The position numbers and the translations under genes are program-made. Shown here one piece after another: positions 26,900 to 36,599 of a stretch of DNA of 64,000 nt. The stretch's first letter is position 1. Every line of letters starts with the position of its first letter. Under the pieces are notes generated by a model. The model was given only the letters and a program-made list of their open reading frames with translations. It had not been told where the DNA came from and ran no database searches. The DNA is from Prochlorococcus sp. AG-436-M02 (lineage in GTDB: Bacteria > Cyanobacteriota > Cyanobacteriia > PCC-6307 > Cyanobiaceae). Location of the stretch: positions 25,943 through 89,942 of the forward strand of contig QCPL01000005.1 of NCBI GenBank assembly GCA_003212515.1, written 5' to 3'.

Positions 26900-27877
26900 T
26901 CAATAGTTATTAACTATTTCATTCACATTAGGCCCTTTTGGAATAATATTGCTTGGATTTAGAGGAAATAAAGCTCCAAAGTAGTCATTTCTCCAATTTG
27001 TAGCATTACAAGTTTCTGAAACTTTTGGAATATTGAAAAATTTCTTTCGCCAATTCAAAAGTGCTGGGAAAGATGATAAAGATTCCTGAGTACATCCAAA
27101 TAAAGGAGAGTAGACAGATTCCCATCGAATAATGGTCGGGAATAATCTTATATCTGCTAGCGTTAGTTTCTCCCCACAGAGCCAAGGCCCTTTAAGAGAA
27201 AGACTTTTTTCTACTACATTTAATGAATGAAATAGTTCTGTGCTGGCTTGATTGTAAGCTGACTGGTTTCTAGAAAAACCACATTTATAGACCCCATTGT
27301 TGATTGATTCTTGGATTAATTCTTGCCAGTTATCTATATCTTTTTTGAGTTCTTTAGGGTAAAAATTAGGAACTTGTTTTTGAGCGGGCCATTCATTCAA
27401 AATCTCTACTAATTGGGCACTTTCATTCCCCAATAATTTAGGTTTGATTTTGCTGGTTTGTTTTGGATCAAATAAAGCTGGGACAGTAGCCCTATGCGTC
27501 GGAGGCGAATTACAGAATTTATAAATTTCTAGAAGCGATTCACAGCCCTTCCAGCTTGGATAAATTTTCCATAGGCCCTCTTGAGGCTCAGGTTGGGCGA
27601 TTAAGAGATTTAAAGAACTCCTTAAATCTCTTAATTCATACATTAGCCATGTCCTATGAGCCCATGGACAGCTTCTTCCGATCACTAGTAATGGGAATTT
27701 ATCTGGCGATCGATTTAAGAGATCTGTTGCATTTGGAAGAACGGCATTCTTTGCTTGACTAGGTTTGCGGCAAAATCTTCCTGATTTGTCTGCAGGGGCA
27801 AGGCCATTCATTAATTGATTCCATTGCCATTTCCAACCCATTCGGGCTGATGAAACAATTGCGGGAGGTATTGACAT
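26900..27877 (-). CDS. Xi-class glutathione S-transferase (glutathionyl-hydroquinone reductase-like)
   Basis: The family reduces glutathionyl-hydroquinones with glutathione. The N-terminal thioredoxin-fold part contains the Xi signature GRSCPWAHRTWL (catalytic Cys) near residue 70, and the C-terminal helical GST part contains LSLKGPWLCGEKLTLADIRLFP. Starting at ATG 27877 (MSIPPAIVSSARMGW) the protein has 325 residues. The ORF track start at 27937 would overlap the divergent aspartoacylase-like gene and adds 20 atypical residues, so it is not preferred. The physiological quinone is unknown. Confidence 0.85.
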   Translation of the reverse strand: MSIPPAIVSSARMGWKWQWNQLMNGLAPADKSGRFCRKPSQAKNAVLPNATDLLNRSPDKFPLLVIGRSCPWAHRTWLMYELRDLRSSLNLLIAQPEPQEGLWKIYPSWKGCESLLEIYKFCNSPPTHRATVPALFDPKQTSKIKPKLLGNESAQLVEILNEWPAQKQVPNFYPKELKKDIDNWQELIQESINNGVYKCGFSRNQSAYNQASTELFHSLNVVEKSLSLKGPWLCGEKLTLADIRLFPTIIRWESVYSPLFGCTQESLSSFPALLNWRKKFFNIPKVSETCNATNWRNDYFGALFPLNPSNIIPKGPNVNEIVNNY

Positions 27878-27927
27878 GAAAATTATTTTGTCGATATTTT
27901 CGTAAATAGGACACAACTTAATATTGT

Positions 27928-28851
27928 TTGATGTCAAATTTTCAGGTGCTTTTGGTTGCAGGCACCCATGGAAATGAAATAAACGCCCCTTGGGTTTTTG
28001 ATCAGTGGGAACAAAATCCTGATCTCCTTGATAGACACGGTTTGCAGGTTATTCCAGTCATAGGAAATCCTATTGCACTTGAAAAGTGTCAAAGGTATCT
28101 ACAAAGAGATCTAAATAGAAGCTTCACTCCAGAGTTCCTTAATTCTTCAAAGTTTACTGATTTGGAAATTTCTCGAGCAAAGTATTTGTTTGAGCTTTTT
28201 GGGCCTAAAGGTAAAAGTTCTTCTCAAATTGTGATTGATTTTCATAGCACCACTTCCTGCATGGGAACTAGTCTTGTGATTTATGGAAGACGTCCTGCTG
28301 ATCTGGCATTAGCCTCTTTAATTCAGAATCGTATTGGTTTACCAGTATATTTGTATGAAGGTGACTCATCACAAAAAGGATTTTTAGTTGAAGCTTGGCC
28401 TTGTGGATTTGTGGTAGAAATAGGACCTGTCCCTCAGGGAACTCTCAATAGCAGAATTATTAAGCAAACCTTCCTAACATTAAAGATTTGCTTAGAAGAA
28501 ATATCTAAATCTATTACCGGTAAGAGCTGTTTCCCTGAAAATTTAATAGTGCATAGACATTTGAAGAGCATTGATTTTCCAAGAGATTTTTCTGGAAAAC
28601 CCATTGCATTTATCCATGGAGATCTTGAAGGTAGAGATTGGAAAACAATTACTCAAGAATCTCCATTATTTGAGGATTTAAAAGGAGAGATTGTGCGACT
28701 CTCTGATTATTCTTGTCAAGATGAAGTGGTTCCAGTTTTTGTTAATGAGGCTGCATACACTGAAAAAAATATTGCTATGAGTCTTACTAAAAGGGAGGTT
28801 TGGACTTTTGATGAAAATTGGAAAGATGCTTTTTATGAATTGATAAGTTGA
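27928..28851 (+). CDS. Aspartoacylase/succinylglutamate desuccinylase family zinc deacylase
   Basis: This zinc-carboxypeptidase-fold amidohydrolase has 307 residues. The metal motif is HGNE in LLVAGTHGNEINAP (near 10-23), followed by QRDLNRSF near 65 and IDFHSTTS near 108, which supplies the third ligand. GFVVEIGPVPQG near 156 holds the catalytic glutamate region. It is commonly annotated as aspartoacylase in marine picocyanobacteria, but the natural N-acyl substrate is not established. Two adjacent ATG codons (27928, 27931) can serve as start. It is divergent from the GST gene. Confidence 0.87.
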   Translation: MMSNFQVLLVAGTHGNEINAPWVFDQWEQNPDLLDRHGLQVIPVIGNPIALEKCQRYLQRDLNRSFTPEFLNSSKFTDLEISRAKYLFELFGPKGKSSSQIVIDFHSTTSCMGTSLVIYGRRPADLALASLIQNRIGLPVYLYEGDSSQKGFLVEAWPCGFVVEIGPVPQGTLNSRIIKQTFLTLKICLEEISKSITGKSCFPENLIVHRHLKSIDFPRDFSGKPIAFIHGDLEGRDWKTITQESPLFEDLKGEIVRLSDYSCQDEVVPVFVNEAAYTEKNIAMSLTKREVWTFDENWKDAFYELIS

Positions 28852-29161
28852 TAAAAAGTAAATAATTTTACGAAAGTTTTTCTTCAATATTCAATTCAAT
28901 TTGCGTTTATTTTTGCAGTTGGATTTCAAATCAAATATTAGGTTGTAGATCTAAGATAATTGATATTCCAGTAAGTATTTTTAAGAATACCTCCCTTCTA
29001 GTACGAATCAACCACATTGAATTTGAGTGAACATATATATTTTCTTTATAAGAAACAGGTCCCTTTGGCTCGCGAAATTGCAGTTTTTACTATAAACTCC
29101 TCCTGGCGGGGATCTCTCCGTTCTTACATAATGTCCCTTTCGGGATTTAATTCACGTCCTC
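28852..29161 (+). promoter_or_regulatory. psbA upstream region and 5' leader
   Basis: These 310 bases hold no convincing gene; the ORF at 29017-29220 overlaps psbA and does not look like a protein. A possible promoter is TTGAGT (29023-29028), an 18-base spacer and TATAAG (29047-29052), implying a leader of about 100 bases with GC-richer, structured segments (GGCGGGGATCTCTCC and TCCCTTTCGGGA). Light-regulated mRNA stability or translation through this leader is an inference from the gene's known biology. Confidence 0.4.
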
Positions 29162-30244
29162 ATGACCACCATTCAGAAGCAACGTTCTTCGTTGCTCGGC
29201 GGTTGGCCGCAGTTCTGTGAGTGGGTCACATCCACTGATAACCGTATTTATGTCGGTTGGTTCGGTGTATTGATGATTCCTTGCCTTCTAGCGGCAGCAA
29301 TCTGCTTTGTAGTTGCTTTTATAGCAGCTCCTCCAGTTGACATTGATGGCATCCGTGAGCCTGTTGCAGGATCTTTCATTTATGGAAACAACATCATTTC
29401 TGGTGCTGTAGTTCCATCTAGTAATGCAATTGGTCTTCACTTTTACCCAATTTGGGAAGCTGCAACTCTTGATGAGTGGCTTTATAACGGCGGTCCTTAC
29501 CAGCTTGTTGTTTTCCACTTCCTCATTGGTATTTGTGGTTGGATGGGCCGTCAGTGGGAGCTTTCATATCGTTTAGGTATGCGTCCTTGGATCTGTGTTG
29601 CTTACTCAGCTCCAGTTTCTGCTGCTTTTGCTGTGTTCCTTGTTTACCCATTTGGTCAGGGATCTTTCTCTGACGGAATGCCTTTAGGTATTTCAGGAAC
29701 ATTTAACTTCATGTTCGTCTTCCAGGCTGAGCACAACATTCTTATGCACCCATTCCATATGGCTGGTGTTGCAGGTATGTTTGGCGGAAGCCTGTTCTCA
29801 GCTATGCATGGTTCTTTGGTGACTTCTTCACTTATCCGTGAAACCACCGAGACTGAGTCTCAGAACTATGGTTATAAGTTTGGGCAAGAGGAAGAAACAT
29901 ACAACATCGTTGCAGCTCATGGCTACTTCGGTCGTTTGATCTTCCAATATGCAAGTTTCAATAACAGTCGCAGTCTTCACTTCTTCTTGGCTATCTTCCC
30001 TGTTGTTTGTGTTTGGTTGACTTCTATGGGTATTTGTACCATGGCATTTAACCTCAACGGATTCAACTTCAACCAGTCTGTGGTTGACGCAAATGGAAAG
30101 GTTGTTCCAACTTGGGGAGATGTACTTAACCGTGCAAACTTAGGTATGGAAGTTATGCATGAGCGTAATGCTCACAACTTCCCTCTTGACTTGGCAGCTG
30201 CTGAATCCACTTCTGTGGCATTAGTTGCTCCTGCAATAGGTTAA
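29162..30244 (+). CDS. psbA: Photosystem II reaction-centre protein D1
   Basis: D1 binds P680, the primary acceptors and the Mn4CaO5 cluster and is the rapidly replaced PSII subunit. The 360-residue protein has five transmembrane helices and the key residues in context: TyrZ in [13 protein letters not shown] with Asp170, [10 protein letters not shown], and the C-terminal [14 protein letters not shown] with His332, Glu333, His337, Asp342 and Ala344, where CtpA cleaves before a short tail. Canonical position 130 is Gln (MGRQWELSY). Codon use is more GC-rich and C-ending (aac, ttc) than neighbours, typical of very high expression. One copy is present in the window. Confidence 0.99.
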   Translation: MTTIQKQRSSLLGGWPQFCEWVTSTDNRIYVGWFGVLMIPCLLAAAICFVVAFIAAPPVDIDGIREPVAGSFIYGNNIISGAVVPSSNAIGLHFYPIWEAATLDEWLYNGGPYQLVVFHFLIGICGWMGRQWELSYRLGMRPWICVAYSAPVSAAFAVFLVYPFGQGSFSDGMPLGISGTFNFMFVFQAEHNILMHPFHMAGVAGMFGGSLFSAMHGSLVTSSLIRETTETESQNYGYKFGQEEETYNIVAAHGYFGRLIFQYASFNNSRSLHFFLAIFPVVCVWLTSMGICTMAFNLNGFNFNQSVVDANGKVVPTWGDVLNRANLGMEVMHERNAHNFPLDLAAAESTSVALVAPAIG

Positions 30245-30289
30245 TAATTGGTTTTAAAAGAACCAAAAACTCTATTATTGAGTTTTCAA

Positions 30290-30320
30290 CCCCTCTGAAC
30301 TTTCAGAGGGGTTTTTTTTT
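30290..30320 (+). terminator. Rho-independent terminator of psbA
   Basis: CCCCTCTGA-ACTT-TCAGAGGGG is a perfect 9-bp stem with a 4-base loop, followed by nine T residues, 46 bases after the psbA stop codon. Confidence 0.95.
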
Positions 30321-30404
30321 AGAAAAATTTTTAATTTCTGCTAAATGGGTAATGATTGATTAGGCTTTCACTTAAAGAACACTTCTTAGTATTTTAAAAA
30401 ATTT

Positions 30405-31493
30405 ATGGGGAGTAGTTTTGGGAATTTTTTCAGAGTTACCACATTTGGTGAATCTCATGGGGGTGGAGTTGGTGTTGTTGTTGATGGTTGCCCTCCTCGC
30501 TTGGAATTAGATATTCAGAAAATACAAGATGAGCTTGATAGAAGAAGACCTGGTCAAAGTAAAATAACTACTCCAAGAAAAGAACTAGATCAAGTAGAAA
30601 TTTTAAGTGGAACAGTTGATATGAAAACTCTTGGGACACCAATAGCAATGATGGTTCGGAATAAGGATCAAAGACCTAGTGATTATGGTGGAATGAAAAA
30701 TGTTTTCCGACCTTCCCATGCGGATGGTACATATCAGTTGAAATATGGTATTCAGGCCCAAAGTGGCGGAGGCAGGGCATCTGCAAGAGAAACAATTGGA
30801 CGAGTTGCAGCTGGAGCTATTGCAAAGCAAATACTTAAGAAAGCTTATGGTACTGAAGTTCTCGCTTGGGTAAGGCGTATTCATGATATTGAGGCACAAA
30901 TAGATATCAATAAGGTTTCCCTTGAAGAAATCGAATCAAATATTGTTCGATGTCCAGATCAGAAAAATGCCAATGTGATGATAAAACGAATTGAAGAGAT
31001 AAGCCAAGAAGGCGATTCTTGTGGAGGTGTTATTGAATGCATTGTTCGTGATTCACCAGGAGGTCTTGGGATGCCAGTGTTTGACAAATTAGAAGCTGAT
31101 CTTGCTAAGGCTGTAATGTCATTGCCTGCGACCAAGGGATTTGAAGTTGGATCAGGCTTTGGAGGTACATTCTTGAAAGGAAGTGAACATAATGATGCAT
31201 TCTTGTCTTATGAGTCGAACAGATTACGTACTGCATCGAACAAATCAGGGGGAATTCAAGGTGGTATTAGTAATGGCGAGCCAATAATTCTTAGAGTTGG
31301 ATTTAAGCCAACAGCGACAATTCGGAAGCAGCAGCAAACTATTAATTCAGAGGGCACTCGCACTGTACTAGCGGCAAAAGGTAGACATGATCCATGTGTT
31401 TTACCAAGAGCAGTTCCTATGGTTGAAGCAATGGTTGCAATAGTGTTAGCTGATCATCTTCTAAGAAATAAAGGTCAATGTAGCCTTTGGTAG
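30405..31493 (+). CDS. aroC: Chorismate synthase
   Basis: AroC makes chorismate from EPSP, using reduced FMN, at the end of the shikimate pathway. The 362-residue protein has all signatures: [18 protein letters not shown] at the N-terminus with the catalytic His, [28 protein letters not shown] near 103, [18 protein letters not shown], and the C-terminal [19 protein letters not shown]. Length is typical. ATG start, 85 bases after the psbA terminator. It faces the leftward eda gene, with 65 bases between stops. Confidence 0.98.
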   Translation: MGSSFGNFFRVTTFGESHGGGVGVVVDGCPPRLELDIQKIQDELDRRRPGQSKITTPRKELDQVEILSGTVDMKTLGTPIAMMVRNKDQRPSDYGGMKNVFRPSHADGTYQLKYGIQAQSGGGRASARETIGRVAAGAIAKQILKKAYGTEVLAWVRRIHDIEAQIDINKVSLEEIESNIVRCPDQKNANVMIKRIEEISQEGDSCGGVIECIVRDSPGGLGMPVFDKLEADLAKAVMSLPATKGFEVGSGFGGTFLKGSEHNDAFLSYESNRLRTASNKSGGIQGGISNGEPIILRVGFKPTATIRKQQQTINSEGTRTVLAAKGRHDPCVLPRAVPMVEAMVAIVLADHLLRNKGQCSLW

Positions 31494-31558
31494 CCTTGGC
31501 TTTTATTTAAATATTATTTCCATTACTTATAATTTATTAGAGATAAATAGTCAATTAG

Positions 31559-32230
31559 TTATTCCCGATTGATCCATTTTTCTAGGCTTGGATCTATTTG
31601 AGAATTGTTTATTAAATCTCTCCCAATAACTATCGCTCCGTAACCATTTGAAAGCCATGAGTTGATATCTTTAATTTTAATTCCACCTGCAGCAATAAAA
31701 AAAGGAAGTGGTTGCATTGATTCTTTTATTTGATGTATATAGTTTTTCCCTAGTAATGATGCAGGAAAAATTTTTACTACTCGATGCCCAAAATTAATAG
31801 CTTGTTGAATCTCTGAAGGAGAATAAACACCTGGAACAACTAATTGATTCAAATCGCGAGCTTTTGATTGAAACTCTAAGTCCCAATATGGAGACATAGC
31901 AAAGCTAAATTCAAGTTCAGATATTAATTCTAAGGAGCTTGGTTCAGTTAATGATGCTGCACCAAATGAAATTCCCTGAAATTGACTCTTAAGTTCTTTT
32001 ATAAAAAAAAACCAATTAGAATGTGGAGACCATGCTATTTCTATATTCTTAATACCAGAACTAATAAGTTTATTTATTAAATATATAAGATTATCAAAAT
32101 ATAAGTTTTCAAGATTTCTTTGAGATATCCTTAGTAATACAATTAAGGGTTGAGAAACTAGCGAAGAAATAAGTTCGTCTTGCTTCTCTTCCCAAAGATT
32201 AAATGAACTTGATTTAGATATATTCAGCAA
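31559..32230 (-). CDS. eda: KDPG/KHG aldolase family protein (Eda-like)
   Basis: Eda cleaves 2-keto-3-deoxy-6-phosphogluconate to pyruvate and glyceraldehyde-3-phosphate, the last Entner-Doudoroff step. The 223-residue protein has the barrel motifs: LIVLLRIS near 30, IEIAWSP near 62 with the catalytic Glu, FGAASL, FAMSPYWD, VVPGVYSPSEI and the Schiff-base lysine in RVVKIFPASL near 150, then AAGGIKIKDI. Where E. coli has EVTLRT, this reads EIAWSP, so the Arg used to bind substrate is not in place. It overlaps the ftsH 3' end by 17 bases. Confidence 0.82.
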   Translation of the reverse strand: MLNISKSSSFNLWEEKQDELISSLVSQPLIVLLRISQRNLENLYFDNLIYLINKLISSGIKNIEIAWSPHSNWFFFIKELKSQFQGISFGAASLTEPSSLELISELEFSFAMSPYWDLEFQSKARDLNQLVVPGVYSPSEIQQAINFGHRVVKIFPASLLGKNYIHQIKESMQPLPFFIAAGGIKIKDINSWLSNGYGAIVIGRDLINNSQIDPSLEKWINRE

Positions 32231-34067
32231 CTTTTACTTCTCTTTTAATTAGTAACTGTTGAAGGTCTTCCGAATCAACTGTTTCTTTTTCTATAAGCAT
32301 ATTTGCAAGCTCATCAAGAACAGATCTATTGTCTTCAAGAGCCTTTGTTGCTCGTTTATAAGCGATATCAACTAAAACAGACACTTCTTCATCAATTGTG
32401 GCAGCGGTATCTTCTGAAAAGTCTCTTTCAGCAGCAATATCTCGACCTAGGAACATTCCTCCTTGAGAGCGTCCTAAGGCTACTGGCCCCAGCTTTTCAC
32501 TCATGCCAAAGCGAGTGACCATTTGCCTCGCAACCTGAGCAACTTGCTTGAGATCGTTAGAAGCTCCAGTTGTCACCTCATCTTCACCGTAAACTATTTC
32601 TTCTGCTACTCTTCCTCCGAGTGCAACAGCCATTTGGTTTTGAAGATAAGATCTTGAATAAAGTCCAGACTCCATTCTCTCTTCACTTGGAGTGAAAAAT
32701 GTTAGCCCCCCAGCTTGGCCCCGTGGAATAATGGAGATTTTCTGAACTGGATCATAATCAGGCATAACTGCACCAACCAGAGCATGTCCAGCTTCATGGT
32801 AAGCAACTAGTTCTTTTCTTTTATTGCTCATAACTCTGTCTTTCTTTTCAGGACCAGCCATCACTCTTTCAATTGCATCACCGATTTCGATATTGCTTAC
32901 TTCAGTGTGCTCTCTTCTGGCGGCTAATATTGCAGCCTCATTTAGTAAATTAGCCAAGTCAGCCCCTGTAAAACCAGGGGTTCTTCTTGCAACTTGATCA
33001 AGGTCAACATCTTTTGAAAGAGTTTTTTCTCTAGCGTGGACTTTGAGAATTTGCAGACGTCCTAGATAGTCAGGTCTATCAACAACTACTTGTCTATCAA
33101 AACGACCTGGTCTTAATAGTGCTGAGTCAAGAACGTCTGGTCTATTTGTTGCTGCAACTATAATGATCCCAGTATTACCTTCAAATCCATCCATTTCGGT
33201 TAATAATTGATTTAGCGTTTGTTCTCTTTCATCATTTCCTCCACCAAGACCAGCGCCTCTTTGCCGACCAACAGCATCAATTTCATCAATAAAAACTATG
33301 CATGGTGCATTTTTTTTCGCTTGTTCAAAAAGATCTCTAACTCTACTTGCTCCTACTCCTACAAACATTTCTACAAATTCAGATCCAGATATAGAAAAGA
33401 ATGGAACTGCGGCTTCTCCAGCAACGGCTTTTGCTAATAATGTTTTACCAGTTCCTGGAGGGCCCACTAGAAGAACTCCTTTAGGAATTTTTGCTCCAAC
33501 TGCAGTAAATCGGTCAGGATTTTTTAAAAAGTCAACAACTTCAGCAAGTTCTAGTTTTGCTCCTTCAATGCCAGCAACATCACCAAAAGTAACTTGAGTG
33601 GAAGGCTCCATTTGTAATCTTGCCTTACTCTTACCAAAGCTCATTGCTGGATTACCACCTCCCCCGGCTCCACCTTGGGAACGACGGAAGAGAAAAAATA
33701 GACCTCCGAGGAGTAGAACTGGAAAAATTAAACTGCTAGCTGCTTGTTGCCAAGGATTCGCTTGCTGAGTTGGTTGAACAGCAATATCTACATCGTTTTC
33801 AGTAAGTAGTTGCAATAAGTCTTGATCTGGAGCAAGATTTACTTCAGCTCTACTTCCATCATTTTCAATAATTTGTGCAGTTCCATTATCAGGTGAGATA
33901 AAGACTCTGCTGACTTGCTTGTCTTGCACTGCTTCAATAAAATCACTATATCGAAGTGTTCTTGACCCTTCAGATTGATTGGGCCTGTCTAAGAAAGCAG
34001 TCCCAACAAATAGTATTACTACAACCATAAGGAAGTAGAGAGCTATGTTTCGCCAGCGTTTGTTCAA
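32214..34067 (-). CDS. ftsH: ATP-dependent zinc metalloprotease FtsH
   Basis: FtsH removes damaged membrane proteins; thylakoid FtsH complexes degrade photodamaged D1. The 617-residue protein has two N-terminal transmembrane helices (about 8-25 and 110-127) around a lumenal/periplasmic domain. The AAA module follows with [17 protein letters not shown] near 205, the Walker [16 protein letters not shown] and the second-region-of-homology [19 protein letters not shown]. The zinc site is HEAGHALVG near 423. It resembles the thylakoid-type FtsH2/B form. It lies 48 bases after sat and before eda, a probable sat-ftsH-eda unit. Confidence 0.97.
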   Translation of the reverse strand: MNKRWRNIALYFLMVVVILFVGTAFLDRPNQSEGSRTLRYSDFIEAVQDKQVSRVFISPDNGTAQIIENDGSRAEVNLAPDQDLLQLLTENDVDIAVQPTQQANPWQQAASSLIFPVLLLGGLFFLFRRSQGGAGGGGNPAMSFGKSKARLQMEPSTQVTFGDVAGIEGAKLELAEVVDFLKNPDRFTAVGAKIPKGVLLVGPPGTGKTLLAKAVAGEAAVPFFSISGSEFVEMFVGVGASRVRDLFEQAKKNAPCIVFIDEIDAVGRQRGAGLGGGNDEREQTLNQLLTEMDGFEGNTGIIIVAATNRPDVLDSALLRPGRFDRQVVVDRPDYLGRLQILKVHAREKTLSKDVDLDQVARRTPGFTGADLANLLNEAAILAARREHTEVSNIEIGDAIERVMAGPEKKDRVMSNKRKELVAYHEAGHALVGAVMPDYDPVQKISIIPRGQAGGLTFFTPSEERMESGLYSRSYLQNQMAVALGGRVAEEIVYGEDEVTTGASNDLKQVAQVARQMVTRFGMSEKLGPVALGRSQGGMFLGRDIAAERDFSEDTAATIDEEVSVLVDIAYKRATKALEDNRSVLDELANMLIEKETVDSEDLQQLLIKREVKVAEYI

Positions 34068-34115
34068 GGTTCTTACTCGTGATGAAGCAATATTAATAGG
34101 ATTATGACCTATCTG

Positions 34116-35288
34116 TTAGGCACTTCGCAGTACCTCGACCACACTTCTGAAAGCAAACCATTCTGGTATCTCTTCCCCATTACGAAGCATTTTTCTAAAT
34201 TGCGTCCCGCTTAACTTTCTGATATTCAAGCCAGTACTCTCTGCATGAGAGGCAGTTACGTATCCTTCTTCTTCGGTATAAACCAGGTTTAATGAAGGAA
34301 CTGTTTGCATTCCCAGCTCTTCAGCGCATTCTTTTGCAAAATTTTGAGCATCATATGGACCATAAAAATCTTCACCAGTTAATTGAGACTTACAGCCAGC
34401 CATGTCACGACCAATGATGAAATGTGAGCATCCATAGTTTCTGCGAATAATCATATGTTGAAGAGCTTCTCTTGGCCCTGCCATATGCATTGAATAAGGA
34501 AGATAGGCCCATCTAATCATTGGGTTGTTTACTTCTTCTGCGAGGCGTTCATAAGTTTGGAAACGAATTTCTCCTGGAATATCGTCTTGTTGAGTAGGTC
34601 CACACGTTGGATGAACAAGAACTACAGCATCTTTAGTTACATTGTTAGCATGAAGAGCTTGGGTGAATAATTCATAATGTGCTCTATGAATAGGATTTCT
34701 ACATTGAAAAGCAACTACATCTTGATCTTTAGGAAGAGTTTTTCTTACTTCTAATGGGGTTTTGCAAGGAAAAATTCTCTTAGGAAGTTCTAAACCCTGT
34801 AAGTCCCCTCCTAGATAAAATTTCTTTCTTTCCATTGAAATCATCCTTACAGCAGGATGTTCCAATGAAGTTGTTCCATAACAACCTTTAGCTTCAAGAA
34901 CTTTATCGGGCTCCCAAATATCATTGATCGTTAAAATTGCTAGTTTTTGTTCTTTATAACTAAGAATAACTTTCTCACCTATATCTAAATCTTGACGATT
35001 GGTGTCCAAAACTATAGGTAGACCAAATAATCTTCCATCACAGGTTCTATTTTTTTTAACTACAGACTCATAATTCTGTTTGTTCATGAAGCCTTTTAGA
35101 GGAGAAAAACCTCCAATTAGAAGTAGTTCAATGTCACAAGCATTGCGATCTGAACATTCGATTGTCTTGTTAGCACTTTGAAGGATTTTTTCATGAGAAT
35201 CCTTCTTTAGCATTAGGTTTTCGAGTTTCCCTCCATATGCTGCTATTACTTCAGATCTTGAATTTGATAATGCTTGTTTAAAGGTCAT
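34116..35288 (-). CDS. sat: ATP sulfurylase (sulfate adenylyltransferase)
   Basis: This enzyme activates sulfate to adenosine phosphosulfate, starting assimilatory sulfate reduction. The 390-residue single-domain enzyme has the nucleotide-binding signature FQCRNPIHRAHYEL near 194, the HPTCGPTQ segment, GPREALQHMIIRRNYGCSHFI near 270, GRDMAGCKS and a C-terminal ISGTxFR-like segment (LSGTQFRKMLRNGEEIPEWF). There is no APS-kinase extension. ATG start. It lies 60 bases downstream of the psbO terminator and needs its own promoter there. Confidence 0.96.
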   Translation of the reverse strand: MTFKQALSNSRSEVIAAYGGKLENLMLKKDSHEKILQSANKTIECSDRNACDIELLLIGGFSPLKGFMNKQNYESVVKKNRTCDGRLFGLPIVLDTNRQDLDIGEKVILSYKEQKLAILTINDIWEPDKVLEAKGCYGTTSLEHPAVRMISMERKKFYLGGDLQGLELPKRIFPCKTPLEVRKTLPKDQDVVAFQCRNPIHRAHYELFTQALHANNVTKDAVVLVHPTCGPTQQDDIPGEIRFQTYERLAEEVNNPMIRWAYLPYSMHMAGPREALQHMIIRRNYGCSHFIIGRDMAGCKSQLTGEDFYGPYDAQNFAKECAEELGMQTVPSLNLVYTEEEGYVTASHAESTGLNIRKLSGTQFRKMLRNGEEIPEWFAFRSVVEVLRSA

Positions 35289-35353
35289 TAGCAGGAGTTA
35301 TATCCGAGAAATTCTCCCAGATAGGAGGGAAAAAAACTAGGGGGAATAATTAA

Positions 35354-35391
35354 ACAACAAAAAAGGGGTCATTAGACCCCTTTTTTGTTGT
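35354..35391 (-). terminator. Long-stem terminator downstream of psbO
   Basis: ACAACAAAAAAGGGGTC-ATTA-GACCCCTTTTTTGTTGT is a perfect 17-bp inverted repeat. On the minus strand the GGGGTC/GACCCC core is followed by six T residues. It sits about 30 bases after the psbO stop and is symmetrical, so it would also work in the other direction. Confidence 0.93.
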
Positions 35392-35421
35392 GCGGTCTTT
35401 AATTAAAGATCAGAAGTGTTT

Positions 35422-36213
35422 CTAGGCTTTACGACCATATAGTTCACCAATGATTTTTACATCAACTGGTTCTTTTGATCCCAGATCGTTATCTGATGGT
35501 TGCACTGCAACAAAAGTTCCAGCAAATTCAGAAGTATCAGAATCGACACTATCAATTGAAAGGGTTATAACCCCTTTCCCATCAAGGTCTCTTTTGATGT
35601 TTTCTTTTGCAAGTTCTTCATCATCACCACCTAAAGCAACTAGACCTTGTGCGTATTCAACACCAGTATCTTTAGCGCGGCTTTTTGGATCTAGGAAATC
35701 ACCTGTGCGATAGCTAGGAGTATAAGTGGTTCCTGAAGCTTCAGTGCCTGGAGCTATAGATTTCCCTTTGAAATCTACTGCCATTTCTTTAGCAGAGAAG
35801 ACAAATGGGAATTCTTCTCCAGTAGGAGAAAGAACGGTAATTAATTGAAAGTCAATACCACCTTGTTCTTTGAAGGTGCTTCCAGAAACATCACCATAAA
35901 CCTGTTCAACAGTTGTGTTGTTTCTTGGACTAATGATTTTTGCTGGTACAAATTCAGCTTCTGCTCTTTTTGATCTAGCAACCTTCACATACACCTCTGT
36001 TGGGTGCATGCAGATATCGGTAAGACGTCCATCAATGCTGAATGATCCTTGAGATCCAGCAGATATTGTTGGGCAATCATTTGCTTTGCCGGTATTAACA
36101 ACATCGGCAAATCTTGCATTGCCTCTTTCTCCAGAGGCAGAGACACTACTTGGGGCAGCTATGAAGGTGAGACAGAAAGCAAGCACCAGGGCTAGCAAAG
36201 GACGAAATCTCAT
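35422..36213 (-). CDS. psbO: Photosystem II manganese-stabilising protein PsbO
   Basis: PsbO is the lumenal extrinsic subunit that stabilises the oxygen-evolving Mn cluster. The 263-residue precursor starts with an export signal (RFRPLLALVLAFCLTFIAAPSSVSA, cleavage near 26-28). The mature part has the conserved cysteine pair (NDCPTIS and TDICMHPTEVYVK), the loop FKEQGGIDFQLITVLSPTGEEFPF and a C-terminal ending KIIGELYGRKA. Length is typical. It is followed by a very strong terminator, and about 190 bases upstream carry its promoter, not resolved here. Confidence 0.98.
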   Translation of the reverse strand: MRFRPLLALVLAFCLTFIAAPSSVSASGERGNARFADVVNTGKANDCPTISAGSQGSFSIDGRLTDICMHPTEVYVKVARSKRAEAEFVPAKIISPRNNTTVEQVYGDVSGSTFKEQGGIDFQLITVLSPTGEEFPFVFSAKEMAVDFKGKSIAPGTEASGTTYTPSYRTGDFLDPKSRAKDTGVEYAQGLVALGGDDEELAKENIKRDLDGKGVITLSIDSVDSDTSEFAGTFVAVQPSDNDLGSKEPVDVKIIGELYGRKA

Positions 36214-36401
36214 GGATGGGAAGCCTAAAGGCCAAATGTATGCGGTATAAAAACCGCCCTATTACTCAGTTGGGAGCTTACAGGGGGAATCGCGCCTTAT
36301 GTATAGCCTTTTGCAGCTCTAAACAACTCGTAGCTTAATTATTTCGCTAAAAAGTGCCTCGAATTCTCGAGATCAATTCCAGTGCAGCTCTTTTTGCTAT
36401 T

Positions 36402-36599
36402 TTAAGACTTGTGAACGGGATTGTTAACTTTTTTTGATTTAGCCATTAATTGAATTTTTAAAGCATCCAGTAAATGGTGTGCAATGGATATTTTTGAATT
36501 TACTTGGATATTTTGCATTTCATCGCTTGGACCTAGCAACCAACCTCCATTGAATTCTGATTCAAACCCTTGATTCATTCGGTCAATGGGGTTTGCCAT
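36402..36599 (-). CDS. coaBC: C-terminal fragment of CoaBC, separated by a frameshift
   Basis: Read alone this is a 65-residue ORF (MANPIDRMNQGFESEFNGGWLLG...). Its sequence is the expected tail of the CoaB domain: CoaBC of related cyanobacteria continues from a CDLLxANPID segment into NGGWLLGP and an AIAHxLLDAL helix. In this same frame the upstream bases read KGCDLLMANPID, extending the homology back to the A8 tract at 36621-36628. Its ATG overlaps the upstream stop as TAATG, so reinitiation is possible. It is best seen as part of the coaBC gene, not a separate gene. Confidence 0.8.
   Translation of the reverse strand: MANPIDRMNQGFESEFNGGWLLGPSDEMQNIQVNSKISIAHHLLDALKIQLMAKSKKVNNPVHKS

Noticed and set aside
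29017-29220. 67-residue ORF before and overlapping psbA
   Set aside because: It runs through the psbA leader into the psbA coding region in another frame and has no family-like features.
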